Assembly: GCA_026707145.1 (NCBI GenBank)
Contig: JAPOXK010000015.1
Location: 101,842 to 165,841 of the forward strand
DNA: 64,000 nucleotides
Source: Chloroflexota bacterium
GTDB taxonomy: Bacteria > Chloroflexota > Dehalococcoidia > Bin125
Direction: 5' to 3'
Part shown: positions 35,394-44,984 of the stretch, piece by piece
Position numbering within the stretch: position 1 is the first letter of the stretch
Layout: every line of letters begins with the position of its first letter
Notes under the pieces: model-generated
Told to the model about the DNA's origin: nothing
The model's database searches: none
Seen by the model: the letters and a program-made list of their open reading frames with translations, nothing else
Position numbers and translations under genes: made by a program

Positions 35394-36627
35394 TCCAGCG
35401 TCGCAAAAGCACAGCGGCGTTGTGGCCGCCTAATCCAACCGATGTGGAGACCGCGGCCTCCAGCTGCACCTCTCGCGCCTCATTGGGCACGCAGTCGATG
35501 TCGCAGTCAGGATCGTAGGTTTCGTAATTGAGGGTGGGCGGGATCAGGCCTCGCTTCAGCGCTAAGGCGACCACGGCGCATTCCAAGGCCCCGCTGGCGC
35601 TCATCATGTGTCCCGTCGCCGCCTTGATGGAAGAAACCAGCATCTCCTGCGCGTGCGGCCCGAAAATCTCCTTGATCGCGCGCGTCTCCACGCGATCGTT
35701 AAGCTGCGTCGCGGTGCCGTGCGTATTGACGTAGCCCACGCGATCCCCAGACACGCCCGCTTCCCGGAGCGCCTGCCAGAGCGCATTGCGCAGCCCGCGG
35801 GCGCTCGCGTCGGAGGCCACCATATCGTGCGCGTCGTTGCTGCTCCCGAATCCCAATACCTCCGCGTAGATCTCGGCCCCACGCGCCTCCGCTCGGCCGA
35901 GCTCCTCAAGAATCAAAGCACAGCCGCCCTCGCCGGGCACGAAGCCCTTCCGGCGCAGATCAAAAGGACGGCAAGCCGCCGCCGGCGGCTCAGTCTCCGG
36001 CGCTAGCACTCCCATCATCTCAAAGCAGGCGTGCAGGAACGGCAGCACAACGGCCTCCGATCCCCCCACAATCACCGCATCGGCCCGGCCGAGTTTGATC
36101 GTCGAAAAGCCGTCGCCCACGGCGTTGGTGCCGGTAGCGCAGGCGCTGGTCGGGGAATAATTCGGGCCCAGCGCGCCGGTTTGGATCGCGATGTGGCCGC
36201 TGGCCGCGTCCGCAATGAAATTCGACATGGCGAACGGCGACACACGCCGCGGACCACGCTGCCGGAAGGCCTCGTACCAGCGAAAGGTGGTTGCCATGCC
36301 GCCGCCGCCCGAGCCGAAGATCACGCCGACGCGCTCGCGCTCCTCCTCCTTGATGCTCAGACCAGCGTCGGCCAGCGCCTCCAATGCGGCAGCGACCCCG
36401 AACTGGGAATTGCGATCCATATGCTTGAGCGCCTTGGCATCAATGCCGGCGGGCGGCACGAAGTCCTTGACCTCCGCCGCCACCTTCACTTTGAAGGCGC
36501 TGGCGTCGTAGGAGGTGATCGGCGCGACGCCGGATTCGCCGGCGAGCAGCTGCTCCCAAGTCGTCGGCATGTCCTGGCCGATCGGGGAGACCGCGCCAAG
36601 ACCCGTGACGACCACGCGCCGGGTCAC
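35383..36627 (-). CDS. fabF: 3-oxoacyl-ACP synthase II (second copy)
   Basis: This 414-aa condensing enzyme has C163 in TSACATGTN, H303 in NTHGTATQLND and H340 in AATGHMMSASG, the classical FabF pattern. The N-terminus RRVVVTGLGAVSPIG and end TSVGLGGHNAAVLL match long FabF. It lies 13 nt after fabD and is probably translated with it. A fabH gene, needed to start chains, is not in this cluster. Confidence 0.94.
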   Translation of the reverse strand: MTRRVVVTGLGAVSPIGQDMPTTWEQLLAGESGVAPITSYDASAFKVKVAAEVKDFVPPAGIDAKALKHMDRNSQFGVAAALEALADAGLSIKEEERERVGVIFGSGGGGMATTFRWYEAFRQRGPRRVSPFAMSNFIADAASGHIAIQTGALGPNYSPTSACATGTNAVGDGFSTIKLGRADAVIVGGSEAVVLPFLHACFEMMGVLAPETEPPAAACRPFDLRRKGFVPGEGGCALILEELGRAEARGAEIYAEVLGFGSSNDAHDMVASDASARGLRNALWQALREAGVSGDRVGYVNTHGTATQLNDRVETRAIKEIFGPHAQEMLVSSIKAATGHMMSASGALECAVVALALKRGLIPPTLNYETYDPDCDIDCVPNEAREVQLEAAVSTSVGLGGHNAAVLLRRWNGA

Positions 36628-36640
36628 AGCCCCCCCACTC

Positions 36641-37639
36641 TCACTTAGGAATGCCGCTAGTGTCCGGATAGTCGCGGCGCGCGAGCCCTATCTCTTCGTC
36701 GGAGAGCGGGAAGGTCCACGCCTTCCGGGAGATACGGCGTACGAGCTTCGAGAGCACATCGCCAGGCCCCGCCTCCACGAAGAGGCAGGCGCCGTCGCTT
36801 GACATCGATCGCACCACCCTGTCCCACTCCACCGGGGCGCAGAGCGCGCCGCCCAATTCGTTCACGATCTGACCGGGGGTCTGCAGCAGGCGCGCGTCGA
36901 TGTTGCTGGTGACCGGCACGGCGGGATCGCGCCAGGGCATGCTCGACACGACCGCGCGGAACTCGCGCTGGGCACTCTCCATCAGCGGCGAGTGCGAGGC
37001 GATCGAAATCGGCAAGCGGACCGCCCGCTTGGCACCGACCTCTTCCGCCATACGCAAGACCTTCACCAACGCGCTCTCGTCGCCGGAAACCACCGTGTGG
37101 CCGGGCCCATTGTCGTTCGCCACGACGAGCGTCCCCTCCGTGCACGCCTCGCCCACGATGGCGCGCACGATGCGATCACGTAGGCCAATGATGGACGCCA
37201 TGCCGCCTGGTCGCTCGCGGTCGGCGCGGGCCATGATACGGCCGCGCTCGCGGACGAGCAGCAGACCGTGCTCGAAGCCAAGCGCACCCGCCGCCACCAA
37301 CGCGGTAATCTGGCCCATGCTGTGCCCCGACATCGCCACGGGACGCAGGTCGCGTCCGACCGCCTCCCAACTGGCGCGCAGCGCCTCGTACCAAGCGATG
37401 CTGGCTGTGTAGATGGCGGGCTGGGAGTGTTCGGTGTCGCCGAGGAGCGCGTCGGGGCCTTGCTCCGTCAGCTTGAGGAGATCATAACCGAGCAGAGCCG
37501 AGGCTTGTTCGTAGCGGGCGTGTGCCGCCGGGTGGATGCGTAGCACTTTGCCGGCCATTCCGACCGACTGCGACCCCTGCCCCGGAAAGACCACGGCGAC
37601 CGGAAGTTCCGATTCTGCACGCGCCGTTTGGCTGCTCAA
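36641..37639 (-). CDS. fabD: Malonyl-CoA:ACP transacylase
   Basis: This 332-aa enzyme loads malonyl groups on ACP. VVFPGQGSQSVGM opens the fold, GHSMGQITALV holds the catalytic Ser, and ISIASHSPLM the catalytic His. I place the start at TTG 37639, with GGAGG 8 nt upstream; a longer frame begins at 37720 inside the promoter. The leader between promoter and start carries an 8-bp inverted repeat. Confidence 0.9.
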   Translation of the reverse strand: MSSQTARAESELPVAVVFPGQGSQSVGMAGKVLRIHPAAHARYEQASALLGYDLLKLTEQGPDALLGDTEHSQPAIYTASIAWYEALRASWEAVGRDLRPVAMSGHSMGQITALVAAGALGFEHGLLLVRERGRIMARADRERPGGMASIIGLRDRIVRAIVGEACTEGTLVVANDNGPGHTVVSGDESALVKVLRMAEEVGAKRAVRLPISIASHSPLMESAQREFRAVVSSMPWRDPAVPVTSNIDARLLQTPGQIVNELGGALCAPVEWDRVVRSMSSDGACLFVEAGPGDVLSKLVRRISRKAWTFPLSDEEIGLARRDYPDTSGIPK

Positions 37640-37655
37640 TTGCGCTGCCTCCACA

Positions 37656-37720
37656 CCGCACACCTCGCTCGCGGCCACTCTAGTGTGCGGCACGATAACA
37701 CGCGCCCGATACCCTCTCAA
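37656..37720 (-). promoter_or_regulatory. fabD operon promoter and leader inverted repeat
   Basis: On the minus strand TTGAGA (37715-37720) and TATCGT (37692-37697) are separated by 17 nt. Just downstream, CCGCACAC and GTGTGCGG (37683-37690 and 37656-37663) form a perfect 8-bp dyad with a 19-nt spacer. It could be an operator at the transcription start or an mRNA hairpin close to the Shine-Dalgarno. Confidence 0.55.
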
Positions 37721-37864
37721 TCAAGCAGTTCCGCTGCCGATCGGACGCGAATCCCCCGTGCAGGGTACACCGTTCCTTCCGATGTTCGGCGTCCTCGGTC
37801 TCCGCTAGGCAGGACAACCCCGAAGGCTGGAGCTCGTGCCGCCAGGCAGCGATCAAGCTGCGCG

Positions 37865-38638
37865 CTAGGTGGTGAGCAAGCCGCCGTCCACGTTGATCGT
37901 TTGACCGGTGATGTAGCGGCCACTCTCGCTCGCGAGGAAAACAACGAGCGGCGCCACGTCTTCCGGGGTGCCGAGCCGCTGCAGCGGAATCTGGGCCCGC
38001 ACGCGAGCAACGAGATCGTCCGGCAGATCAGCAGTGATATCGGTTTCGATGAAGCCCGGAGCGATCAAGTTCGCCGTGATGTTGCGGCTGCCGACCTCAC
38101 GCGCGATCGAACGCGTGAAGCCCCCCAGTCCCGCCTTGGCCGCCGCGTAGTTCGCTTGACCGGGGTTGCCCATGGCAGCCACGATCGATCCGATGTTGAT
38201 GATGCGACCCCAGCGGCTCTTCATCATGCCGCGCAAGCAAGCACGGGTCGTGACGAACGCGCCGCGCAGGTCGGTTGCGACAACCGTATCCCAGTCTTCG
38301 TCCTTCATTCGCATCAGCAGCGTGTCGCGCGTAATGCCCGCATTGTTGACCAAGATATCGGGCGGGCCGATCGCCTCGGTGACCGCCTGGACCATTGCGA
38401 CGACGGCGGCGCCATCCGCGACATCGCAGGCGGCGACATGACAGTGACGTCCAGCCGCGCGGACGCCAGCTGCCGTCTCTTCCGCTCCCTTCGCCTGCGA
38501 CACGTATGTGATGGCGACATCGGCGCCGTGGCGCGCGAGCGCGAGCGCGAGCGCCCGCCCGATCCCCCGAGAGCCACCCGTGACCAAAGCCACGCGGCCA
38601 TCAAGACTGCCATCATTGAGAGACGCGGCGTCAGCCAT
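37865..38638 (-). CDS. fabG: 3-oxoacyl-ACP reductase
   Basis: This 257-aa short-chain dehydrogenase has the cofactor motif TGGSRGIGRALA, NNAGITRD, catalytic Ser in NIGSIVAAMGNPGQANY and the YAAAK pair, the FabG arrangement. It reduces 3-oxoacyl-ACP with NADPH. It follows the DtxR-family gene by 32 nt and is separated from fabD by about 225 nt with a new promoter, so it can be expressed apart from the rest of the cluster. Confidence 0.93.
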   Translation of the reverse strand: MADAASLNDGSLDGRVALVTGGSRGIGRALALALARHGADVAITYVSQAKGAEETAAGVRAAGRHCHVAACDVADGAAVVAMVQAVTEAIGPPDILVNNAGITRDTLLMRMKDEDWDTVVATDLRGAFVTTRACLRGMMKSRWGRIINIGSIVAAMGNPGQANYAAAKAGLGGFTRSIAREVGSRNITANLIAPGFIETDITADLPDDLVARVRAQIPLQRLGTPEDVAPLVVFLASESGRYITGQTINVDGGLLTT

Positions 38639-38670
38639 GGAAAGGTCGCTCTACGCCGGGCGGAAAGGCC

Positions 38671-39333
38671 CTAAGCGGACTCACAAAGAACATGCTGCGA
38701 GAGATGCCCACTCAGAGCGACGGTCTGTGCTTCGACTTCCAGCAGAACGACGTCTTCCGGGCCTTGCTCGGCCACACGGAACGGCACCCCGGGACGCAGG
38801 TTCTTGTGGTAGCAGTAGCTGAGCAGCTCGCTGTCGTCTTCGATCACGTCAGCGATCCGACGGATCGTGCCGCTCTCCCCGATCGCCAGCGTCGCGACCG
38901 GCGTCCAGGCGGCGTCGCCCCCCTCTGGGAAGTTGCCGGGAATCGGCCCGCCGTGTGGACAGGTCTCCGGCTCGTCCAGCAACTCCGAAATGCGGCTCTC
39001 GATGAGGTCGGTGATCCCATGCTCCAGTTGGTGCGCCTGCTCGTGCGCCTCCACCCAGCCCAGGTTCAGCACGTCGCAGAGGAAGCGCTCCGTTAGCCGG
39101 TGGCGCCGCACGATCGCATCCGCAGCCGTGCGGCCACTGGCGGTGAGTCTGATCCGATGTCCCTCACCGATCTCCAGCAAATTGAGCCGCACCATCCGCT
39201 CCACCGTCTGCGACACCGAAGCAGGCGAGACCTTCAGCCGCTCGGCCAGCCGCGCGCCGATCACCGGTTGGCCCTCTTCGATTAAGGCAACGATCGCCTG
39301 CAAATAGTCTTCGGTCGTGGGCGTTATGGTCAT
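38671..39333 (-). CDS. DtxR/MntR-family metal-dependent regulator
   Basis: This is a 220-aa regulator. TPTTEDYLQAIVALIEEG and RLKVSPASVSQTVERMVRLNLL form the winged helix. RLTERFLCDVLNLGWVEAHEQAHQLEHGI is the metal-binding dimerisation domain, and a C-terminal SH3-like FeoA domain follows. ATG 39333 is preceded by a TAGACT box; longer in-frame starts add no family sequence. The metal could be Fe(II) or Mn(II). With the suf operon starting 1.1 kb away, an iron role is attractive but unproved. It precedes fabG in the same direction. Confidence 0.88.
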   Translation of the reverse strand: MTITPTTEDYLQAIVALIEEGQPVIGARLAERLKVSPASVSQTVERMVRLNLLEIGEGHRIRLTASGRTAADAIVRRHRLTERFLCDVLNLGWVEAHEQAHQLEHGITDLIESRISELLDEPETCPHGGPIPGNFPEGGDAAWTPVATLAIGESGTIRRIADVIEDDSELLSYCYHKNLRPGVPFRVAEQGPEDVVLLEVEAQTVALSGHLSQHVLCESA

Positions 39334-39363
39334 TCCGCGTGCCAGTCTAACACGGCCGTTGGC

Positions 39364-40380
39364 TTGGCCGGCGCGCTCGATCCGTTCGAACACAACCGTG
39401 TGGCTGCACTCCCCGCCGCGCCGTCCGGCAGCGCTCACAGACCGGCCGGTGTACCAAGATTGACAGACGCGCGCGCGAACGGCTCCGTACGCTCGCGCGC
39501 ATCACTCCAGGAAGGTAATCCCGCCATCGCACCGATACGAGTCACGGTACTTGGCAGCGGCGCCGCCTGTCCCCCCGCGGGAGACGCCTGCGCGGGTTAC
39601 TTAGTGGAGGCGGGCGAGCAACGCATCCTGTTGGATTGCGGACACGGCGTGATCGCCGCTCTGCAGGGCCATCGCCCGGACGTGCCGCCCCAGCAGATCG
39701 GGCACGTCGTGATCAGCCACATGCATCCCGACCACTTTATCGACCTCTTGCCGCTACGCTTCCGCCTCAGTCGCGAGATGGCATGCGGCGACGAGCCCCG
39801 CCTCTCCGTACACCTTCCCCCCGGCGGCCGGCGCATCCTCGCCTCGATCCTTGATGCCGTCAGCTTCCCTCCCGACTTCTTCGACGGCGTCTTCGCACTG
39901 CGCGAGTACGACGCGTCCCAAGTGCTTTCGCTCGGGAGCGGCGCCGCGCACTTGCAAGCGTACTTTGCGCCGGGCCGACACTACGTGCCGTCCTACGCCG
40001 TGCGGATCGAAGGCGAAGGAGCGGTCGTCTACTCGGGCGACACAGCGCCTTGCGCGGCGGTTCGAGAGCTGGCGCGAGAGTCGCAGCTTTTCATCTGCGA
40101 GGCGACTCTCCATCAGCCCGAGCCGGGCCCGGAGTTCGGGCATTGCACGCCGGCCCAAGCTGCCCAGATGGCGGCCGAGGCTCGGACGCAGCGGCTGCTC
40201 CTCAGCCATCTCTGGTTCGACAGCAGCGCCGAGAAGGTCCGGCGCGAGGCGATGGGTCACTTCACCGGCGAGATCACCGTAGCCCACGGGGGGCTGGAGA
40301 TCGATCTCGGCCGTCCGATCGCATCGCACACGGGCCCCGTCTCTCCCGAAACTTCCGTATCCCATATTTCTTTGCATTAA
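39364..40380 (+). CDS. Metallo-beta-lactamase-fold hydrolase
   Basis: This is a protein of up to 338 aa. The fold starts at IRVTVLGSGAACPPAGDACAGYLVE (residue 58 on); HMHPDHFIDL is the HxHxDH zinc site and SGDTAPC and LLLSHLW give later ligands. It resembles RNase Z-like or cyclic-nucleotide-phosphodiesterase-like MBL proteins; substrate unknown. The first ~57 residues are Arg/Ala-rich without family match, so the true start is probably nearer 39500, where AGGAAGG lies ahead of a non-standard codon. It is divergent from the DtxR gene. Confidence 0.8.
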   Translation: MAGALDPFEHNRVAALPAAPSGSAHRPAGVPRLTDARANGSVRSRASLQEGNPAIAPIRVTVLGSGAACPPAGDACAGYLVEAGEQRILLDCGHGVIAALQGHRPDVPPQQIGHVVISHMHPDHFIDLLPLRFRLSREMACGDEPRLSVHLPPGGRRILASILDAVSFPPDFFDGVFALREYDASQVLSLGSGAAHLQAYFAPGRHYVPSYAVRIEGEGAVVYSGDTAPCAAVRELARESQLFICEATLHQPEPGPEFGHCTPAQAAQMAAEARTQRLLLSHLWFDSSAEKVRREAMGHFTGEITVAHGGLEIDLGRPIASHTGPVSPETSVSHISLH

Positions 40381-40393
40381 TTCTTTGCATTAA
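40368..40393 (+). repeat. Two tandem 13-bp repeats before sufR
   Basis: TTCTTTGCATTAA occurs twice head to tail; the first copy includes the stop codon of the preceding gene. The AT-rich unit stands out in GC-rich DNA and feeds into the sufR promoter. Confidence 0.85.
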
Positions 40394-40423
40394 TTGGCAA
40401 AAAGTACGGAAACGCAGGATACT
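40384..40423 (+). promoter_or_regulatory. suf operon promoter with overlapping dyad
   Basis: TTGGCA (40394-40399), 18-nt spacer, GATACT (40418-40423). TTTGC-N8-GCAAA (40384-40401) forms a dyad covering the -35; the upstream tandem copy supplies a second TTTGC at 40371. This fits autorepression by SufR. Confidence 0.6.
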
Positions 40424-40458
40424 GGGGACAGACAGAGGGGTTCGCTGAGGAAAAATCG

Positions 40459-41097
40459 ATGGCCGCCAACACGCGAAGCGCAATCCTGGCCCTTACCGTC
40501 GACCGTGGCGGCGCCTCGGTCGTAGACATTACCGAGGCGCTCGGCCTCGCCGACGCGACCGTGCGCCGACACCTGGACCGCTTAGTCGCCGCGGGGTTGG
40601 TCACGCCCAGCGCCACCGTCCGTGGCGGCATCGGCCGGCCGTACCAGCTCTACCAGGCGACGGACGCAGGGGTGCGTCAACAGCGCGATCACTCCGCCGG
40701 CCTCGCGGCCCGCATGCTCGACCAGCTCAAGCACGGCGCCGTCGATCTCGACGCCGTCGCCCAAGGGATCGGCCGCTGCATCGCCGCCGAACACCGCAAC
40801 GACGTCCAGGGCGCATCCCTCAAGCGGCGCATCGGCTCCACGGTCGAGGCCCTACGTGCAGAGGGCATCCTTGATGCTTGGAGCGAAACCGAAGGCGGCT
40901 TCGTATTAGAGAACCACGCCTGCCCCTACCGCGAAGCGGCCGAAGCCAGTGACTGCGTCTGCGAGTCGGACCGCATCGCGATTCAAGAGCTGGTCGGCGT
41001 CGCCGTGGAACAGGTGAGCAGCCTCGCGCACGGCGACGACACGTGCGAGTACCGGGTGCGCGCGCCAGCCGCAGGAGGGAAGCGCAATCGTGCCTGA
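40459..41097 (+). CDS. sufR: SufR-type [Fe-S] cluster-sensing repressor
   Basis: This is a 212-aa regulator. Residues 1-75 are a DeoR/ArsR-like winged helix (ITEALGLADATVRRHLDRLVAAGL). The C-terminus has the SufR cysteine set in NHACPYREAAEASDCVCES and DDTCEYRV, which ligates a [4Fe-4S] cluster in characterised members. Loss of the cluster lifts repression of suf genes. ATG with GAGGA upstream; it leads sufCBD and overlaps the sufC start by 8 nt. Confidence 0.9.
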   Translation: MAANTRSAILALTVDRGGASVVDITEALGLADATVRRHLDRLVAAGLVTPSATVRGGIGRPYQLYQATDAGVRQQRDHSAGLAARMLDQLKHGAVDLDAVAQGIGRCIAAEHRNDVQGASLKRRIGSTVEALRAEGILDAWSETEGGFVLENHACPYREAAEASDCVCESDRIAIQELVGVAVEQVSSLAHGDDTCEYRVRAPAAGGKRNRA

Positions 41098-41854
41098 GCC
41101 GCTCCTCGCCATTGAGGACTTACATATCGCCGTCGAAGACAAGCCGATCGTGCGCGGGCTGTCATTGCTCATCCACGCGGGCGAAGTGCACGCGATCATG
41201 GGCCCGAACGGCTCCGGCAAGAGCACGCTCGCCAACGCGCTCATGGGTCATCCCCGCTACACCATCACCGGCGGCAGCGTGCGCTACAAGGGTGACGAGG
41301 TTATTCACTGGTCGCCAGACGAGCGGGCCCGCGCTGGCATGTTTCTCGCCTTTCAGTACCCCACGGACGTTCCCGGCGTTTCCATGATCAACTTCCTCCG
41401 CCGCGCGGCGAGTGCGCGCCGCGGGTCGGAAATTCCGGTACGGGAGTTCCGCCAGCAGCTCGGGACGGTGCTCGAGCGGCTGCACATCGACGAGCAGTTC
41501 GTGCGGCGCTACGTCAACGACGGCTTCTCCGGAGGCGAGAAGAAGCGTGCCGAGATCCTGCAGCTCGGGCTGCTGCAGCCCGAGCTTGCCATCATGGATG
41601 AAACCGATTCGGGCCTCGATATCGACGCCCTGCGGATTGTGGCGCAAGGGATCAACGCTACGCGCCGCGACTCCAACGCCACCCTTCTGATCACGCATTA
41701 CCAGCGCATGCTCAACTACGTCACTCCAGACTTCGTGCACGTGCTGGCCGCGGGGCGCATCGTCGTCTCTGGTGACGCAACCCTCGCCCATCGGCTCGAA
41801 GCCGAAGGGTACGACCCGATCCTCACCGAAGCCACGGAAGGAGCGCCGGCCTAG
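41090..41854 (+). CDS. sufC: Fe-S assembly ATPase SufC
   Basis: This 254-aa ABC-type ATPase has Walker [11 protein letters not shown], the Q-loop FQYPTDVPG, signature [14 protein letters not shown] and Walker [15 protein letters not shown]. It powers SufBCD, the scaffold that builds Fe-S clusters. GTG start inside the end of sufR; its TAG shares a G with the GTG of sufB. Confidence 0.96.
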   Translation: MPEPLLAIEDLHIAVEDKPIVRGLSLLIHAGEVHAIMGPNGSGKSTLANALMGHPRYTITGGSVRYKGDEVIHWSPDERARAGMFLAFQYPTDVPGVSMINFLRRAASARRGSEIPVREFRQQLGTVLERLHIDEQFVRRYVNDGFSGGEKKRAEILQLGLLQPELAIMDETDSGLDIDALRIVAQGINATRRDSNATLLITHYQRMLNYVTPDFVHVLAAGRIVVSGDATLAHRLEAEGYDPILTEATEGAPA

Positions 41855-43281
41855 TGCCTGCAGCCATCAAACCCGACGTCCAGAAGCCCGACATTAAAAA
41901 GGAAGCCTACGAGTACGGCTTCCACGACAAGGCCGCCGCCGCCGTCAAGCTGCCCAAAGGCCTCAACTCGGATGTTGTCAACACGATCTCCGACCTCAAG
42001 AGCGAGCCAGCGTGGATGCGCGAACTGCGCTTGCGGGCGCTTCACTACTTCGAGCAGCGGCCGATGCCGGAGTGGGGTGGCGATGTCGGCGCGATCGACT
42101 TCAACGATATCCACTACTTCGTCCGCGCGAGTGATGAGCGCGACGAGGAGAGTTGGGACGATGTCCCCGAGTACATCAAGAACACCTACGACAAGCTCGG
42201 CATCCCCGAAGCGGAGAAAAAAGGACTCTTGGCAGGTGTCGGCGCGCAGTACGACTCCGAGGTCGTCTATCACAACATCCGCAAGGACCTCGAAGCGCAG
42301 GGCGTCGTCTTCCTCAGCACCGACCAGGCGCTGCAGGACCATGAAGACTTGGTGCGGGAGCACTTCTCGACCATCATCCCCCCCAACGACAACAAGTTCG
42401 CGGCGCTCAACACGGCGGTCTGGTCTGGTGGCTCGTTCATCTGGGTTCCCGAAGGGGTCAAGGTGGACATTCCCCTCCAGGCCTACTTCCGCATCAATTC
42501 GGAAGACATGGGGCAGTTCGAACGCACGCTGATCATCGCGGAGCCCGGTGCCGAGGTGCACTACGTAGAGGGCTGTACGGCGCCGATCTACTCCAGCGAC
42601 TCCCTGCACAGCGCCGTCGTGGAGATCATCGCCAAGAAAGGCGCCAACGTCCGCTACACAACCATCCAGAACTGGTCGAACAACGTCTACAACCTCGTGA
42701 CCAAGCGCGCGGCCGCCTACGAGGGCGCCGTCATGAGCTGGATCGACGGAAACCTCGGCAGCAAGCTCACCATGAAGTACCCCGCCGTCTACCTCATGGA
42801 GCCAGGGGCGCACGGCGAAGTGCTCTCGGTCGCCTTCGCCGGACAGGGCCAACACCAAGACGCCGGCGCCAAGATGGTGCACGGCGCCCCCCACACCAGC
42901 TCGGTCATCACCAGCAAGAGTCTCGCGATCGACGGCGGCCGCACCTCGTACCGCGGTCTGGTGAAGGTTTACGAGGGGGCGGCGGGCTGCCGCTCCAACG
43001 TACGCTGCGACGCGCTGATGCTTGACGATCAGTCCCGCTCCGACACCTATCCGTATATGGAGATCGATGAAAACCGCGTCGACATCGGTCACGAGGCGAC
43101 CGTTTCCAAAGTCGGCGAGGAAAAGCTTTTCTATCTGATGTCGCGCGGCCTGACCGAGAGCGAGGCAACCAAGATGATCGTGAACGGATTCGTGGAGCCG
43201 ATCATCAAAGAGCTGCCCATGGAATACGCCGTGGAGCTCAACCGCCTCGTCGAACTGCAGATGGACGGCGCCATCGGCTAA
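41854..43281 (+). CDS. sufB: Fe-S assembly scaffold SufB
   Basis: This 475-aa beta-helix scaffold carries the nascent cluster. The N-terminus [20 protein letters not shown] and the core [20 protein letters not shown] and [18 protein letters not shown] are typical; the Cys within the core is the probable persulfide or cluster site. Length is normal. It starts at GTG overlapping the sufC stop. Confidence 0.97.
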   Translation: MPAAIKPDVQKPDIKKEAYEYGFHDKAAAAVKLPKGLNSDVVNTISDLKSEPAWMRELRLRALHYFEQRPMPEWGGDVGAIDFNDIHYFVRASDERDEESWDDVPEYIKNTYDKLGIPEAEKKGLLAGVGAQYDSEVVYHNIRKDLEAQGVVFLSTDQALQDHEDLVREHFSTIIPPNDNKFAALNTAVWSGGSFIWVPEGVKVDIPLQAYFRINSEDMGQFERTLIIAEPGAEVHYVEGCTAPIYSSDSLHSAVVEIIAKKGANVRYTTIQNWSNNVYNLVTKRAAAYEGAVMSWIDGNLGSKLTMKYPAVYLMEPGAHGEVLSVAFAGQGQHQDAGAKMVHGAPHTSSVITSKSLAIDGGRTSYRGLVKVYEGAAGCRSNVRCDALMLDDQSRSDTYPYMEIDENRVDIGHEATVSKVGEEKLFYLMSRGLTESEATKMIVNGFVEPIIKELPMEYAVELNRLVELQMDGAIG

Positions 43282-43317
43282 CGCCACCCGAGCCACGGGC
43301 AGAGTGCAGGAGCAGGT

Positions 43318-44664
43318 GTGGTACACGCCCCCGCCCTTGATCAGAGGCTGACCGTCGCGCCCAGCCGGGACGCGGTGGAGGCGCTGGCTGCGACGCTGGA
43401 CGAGCCTGGCTGGCTGCGCGACCACCGTCTCAGCGCGCTCGCCACCTTCGAATCGCTCAGCTGGCCCTCCGCCGACGAGGAGGAATGGCGGCGCACGCCA
43501 ATGGACGGCGTCCCGCTGGAGGACTGGGAACTTCCCCACGAGGAGAATACCGATCCGCCCGCTACTCTCGCTCCACTCGGCGGCGACGAAGCCGGTCTCC
43601 TGAGCCACAGCAACGGCTCCACCACCGAGCAAGCGCTCGACGAAGCGCTGGCGGCACAAGGGGTCCTGCTGCTACCGCTCTCGCAGGCGGCGCGCGAATA
43701 TGAAGCGCTCGTGCGCGCGCATCTCAACACCGTGACCCCCACCGGCTACGACCGCTTCACCGCGCTGGGTGCAGCCCTCTGGAGCCAAGGGCTGTTCTGC
43801 TACCTCCCACGCGGCCTCACCGTCGAGCAACCACTGCTCCACTACCTCGGTAAGCGCGCCGGCGCCTCCGCGCTGGGACACACGCTAGTCGTCGCGGAAG
43901 CGGGAAGCACGGCGACCCTCATTGAGAGCTGCGCCTCCGACGGCACCTCGACGAGCGCCCCATCACTGACCCATCACACGATCGAACTCGCGCTGGACAC
44001 CGCCGCGCGAGTGCAGCTCGCGCGGGTCCAGCACTGGGATCCTGCCACCACCGCCTTCCTTACGGCGCGCGCCCGCCTGGGCCGCGACGCCAACCTGCTG
44101 CTCGCCAGCGTCGACTTCGGCGCGCGACTCTCGAAGGAGCGGCTGGAGATCGACCTCAGCGGATCGGGCAGCCACGCCGATCTCCTCGGCCTCTTCGTCG
44201 GCCGCGACGCACAGCATATTGAGCACAACACGCGTCAGAACCACAGCGGCGTTGGCGGCAGCAGCGACCTGCTGATCAAGGGTGCACTCGACGACCAAGC
44301 CGCCGCCGTGCAGTACGGCGTGATCAAGATCCTGCCCGAGGGCCAAAAGACCGCCGGGTTTCAGACGATGCGCAACCTTCTGCTGAGTGAGGGCGCGAGC
44401 GCGGATCCGATCCCCGTGCTGGAGATCGAAGCGGATGATGTGCAGTGCTCGCATGCAGCGGCCGTTGGGCCGGTAGATCCGGATCACATCTTCTACTTGC
44501 AATCGCGCGGAATCCCGCCGGAGCCGGCCGAGCGCATGGTAGTGCAGGGCTTCCTCGAGATCGTGGCACAACGGCTCCCCGGCCAGCACCTGCGGGAGGC
44601 GGTCGCCCACCTGATCGAGGCCAAGCTGGACACGCCCAGGGCAAGCGAGGGAACGGGGCCATGA
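43318..44664 (+). CDS. sufD: Fe-S assembly protein SufD
   Basis: This 448-aa paralogue of SufB forms the heterodimer that binds SufC. GLFCYLPRGLTVEQPLLHYL, VGRDAQHIEHNTRQNHS and LQSRGIPPEPAERMVVQGFLE are family segments, with the conserved His in HNTRQNH. The first ~100 residues are variable as usual. GTG start 36 nt after sufB with AGGAG ahead; its stop overlaps the Rieske gene (ATGA). Confidence 0.95.
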   Translation: MVHAPALDQRLTVAPSRDAVEALAATLDEPGWLRDHRLSALATFESLSWPSADEEEWRRTPMDGVPLEDWELPHEENTDPPATLAPLGGDEAGLLSHSNGSTTEQALDEALAAQGVLLLPLSQAAREYEALVRAHLNTVTPTGYDRFTALGAALWSQGLFCYLPRGLTVEQPLLHYLGKRAGASALGHTLVVAEAGSTATLIESCASDGTSTSAPSLTHHTIELALDTAARVQLARVQHWDPATTAFLTARARLGRDANLLLASVDFGARLSKERLEIDLSGSGSHADLLGLFVGRDAQHIEHNTRQNHSGVGGSSDLLIKGALDDQAAAVQYGVIKILPEGQKTAGFQTMRNLLLSEGASADPIPVLEIEADDVQCSHAAAVGPVDPDHIFYLQSRGIPPEPAERMVVQGFLEIVAQRLPGQHLREAVAHLIEAKLDTPRASEGTGP

Positions 44665-44984
44665 GCCGCTTCGTGACCGTCGCGAAGGCGGAGGCCGTCC
44701 CGGAAAACCGCGCCGTGATCGTCGAGGTGGAGGGGCGCAGCATCGCGCTGTGCCGCGTCGCCAACGACGCTATCTACGCCATCGACAACGTCTGCACGCA
44801 CGACAACGGCCCTCTCGGTGAGGGCGTCCTCCGCGGCGACCGAATCGAGTGTCCCCGCCACGGCGCGCTCTTCGATGTGCGCAGCGGTGCCGCGAAAACG
44901 CTGCCGGCGATCAAGCCCGTTCGGAGCTACCACACGCGCGTCGCCGACGGGGAGATTCAAGTCGACCTGGAAAGCGCGGAATGA
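44661..44984 (+). CDS. Rieske-type [2Fe-2S] ferredoxin
   Basis: This is a 107-aa protein with the full Rieske set: NVCTHDNGPLGEG and ECPRHGALFD give the CxH and CxxH ligand pairs. It resembles the ferredoxin components of dioxygenases and NirD-like proteins. Within the suf operon it probably donates electrons for cluster assembly or sulfur release, as suggested in other suf operons with this gene. ATG overlaps sufD; it overlaps sufS by 4 nt. Confidence 0.9.
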   Translation: MSRFVTVAKAEAVPENRAVIVEVEGRSIALCRVANDAIYAIDNVCTHDNGPLGEGVLRGDRIECPRHGALFDVRSGAAKTLPAIKPVRSYHTRVADGEIQVDLESAE

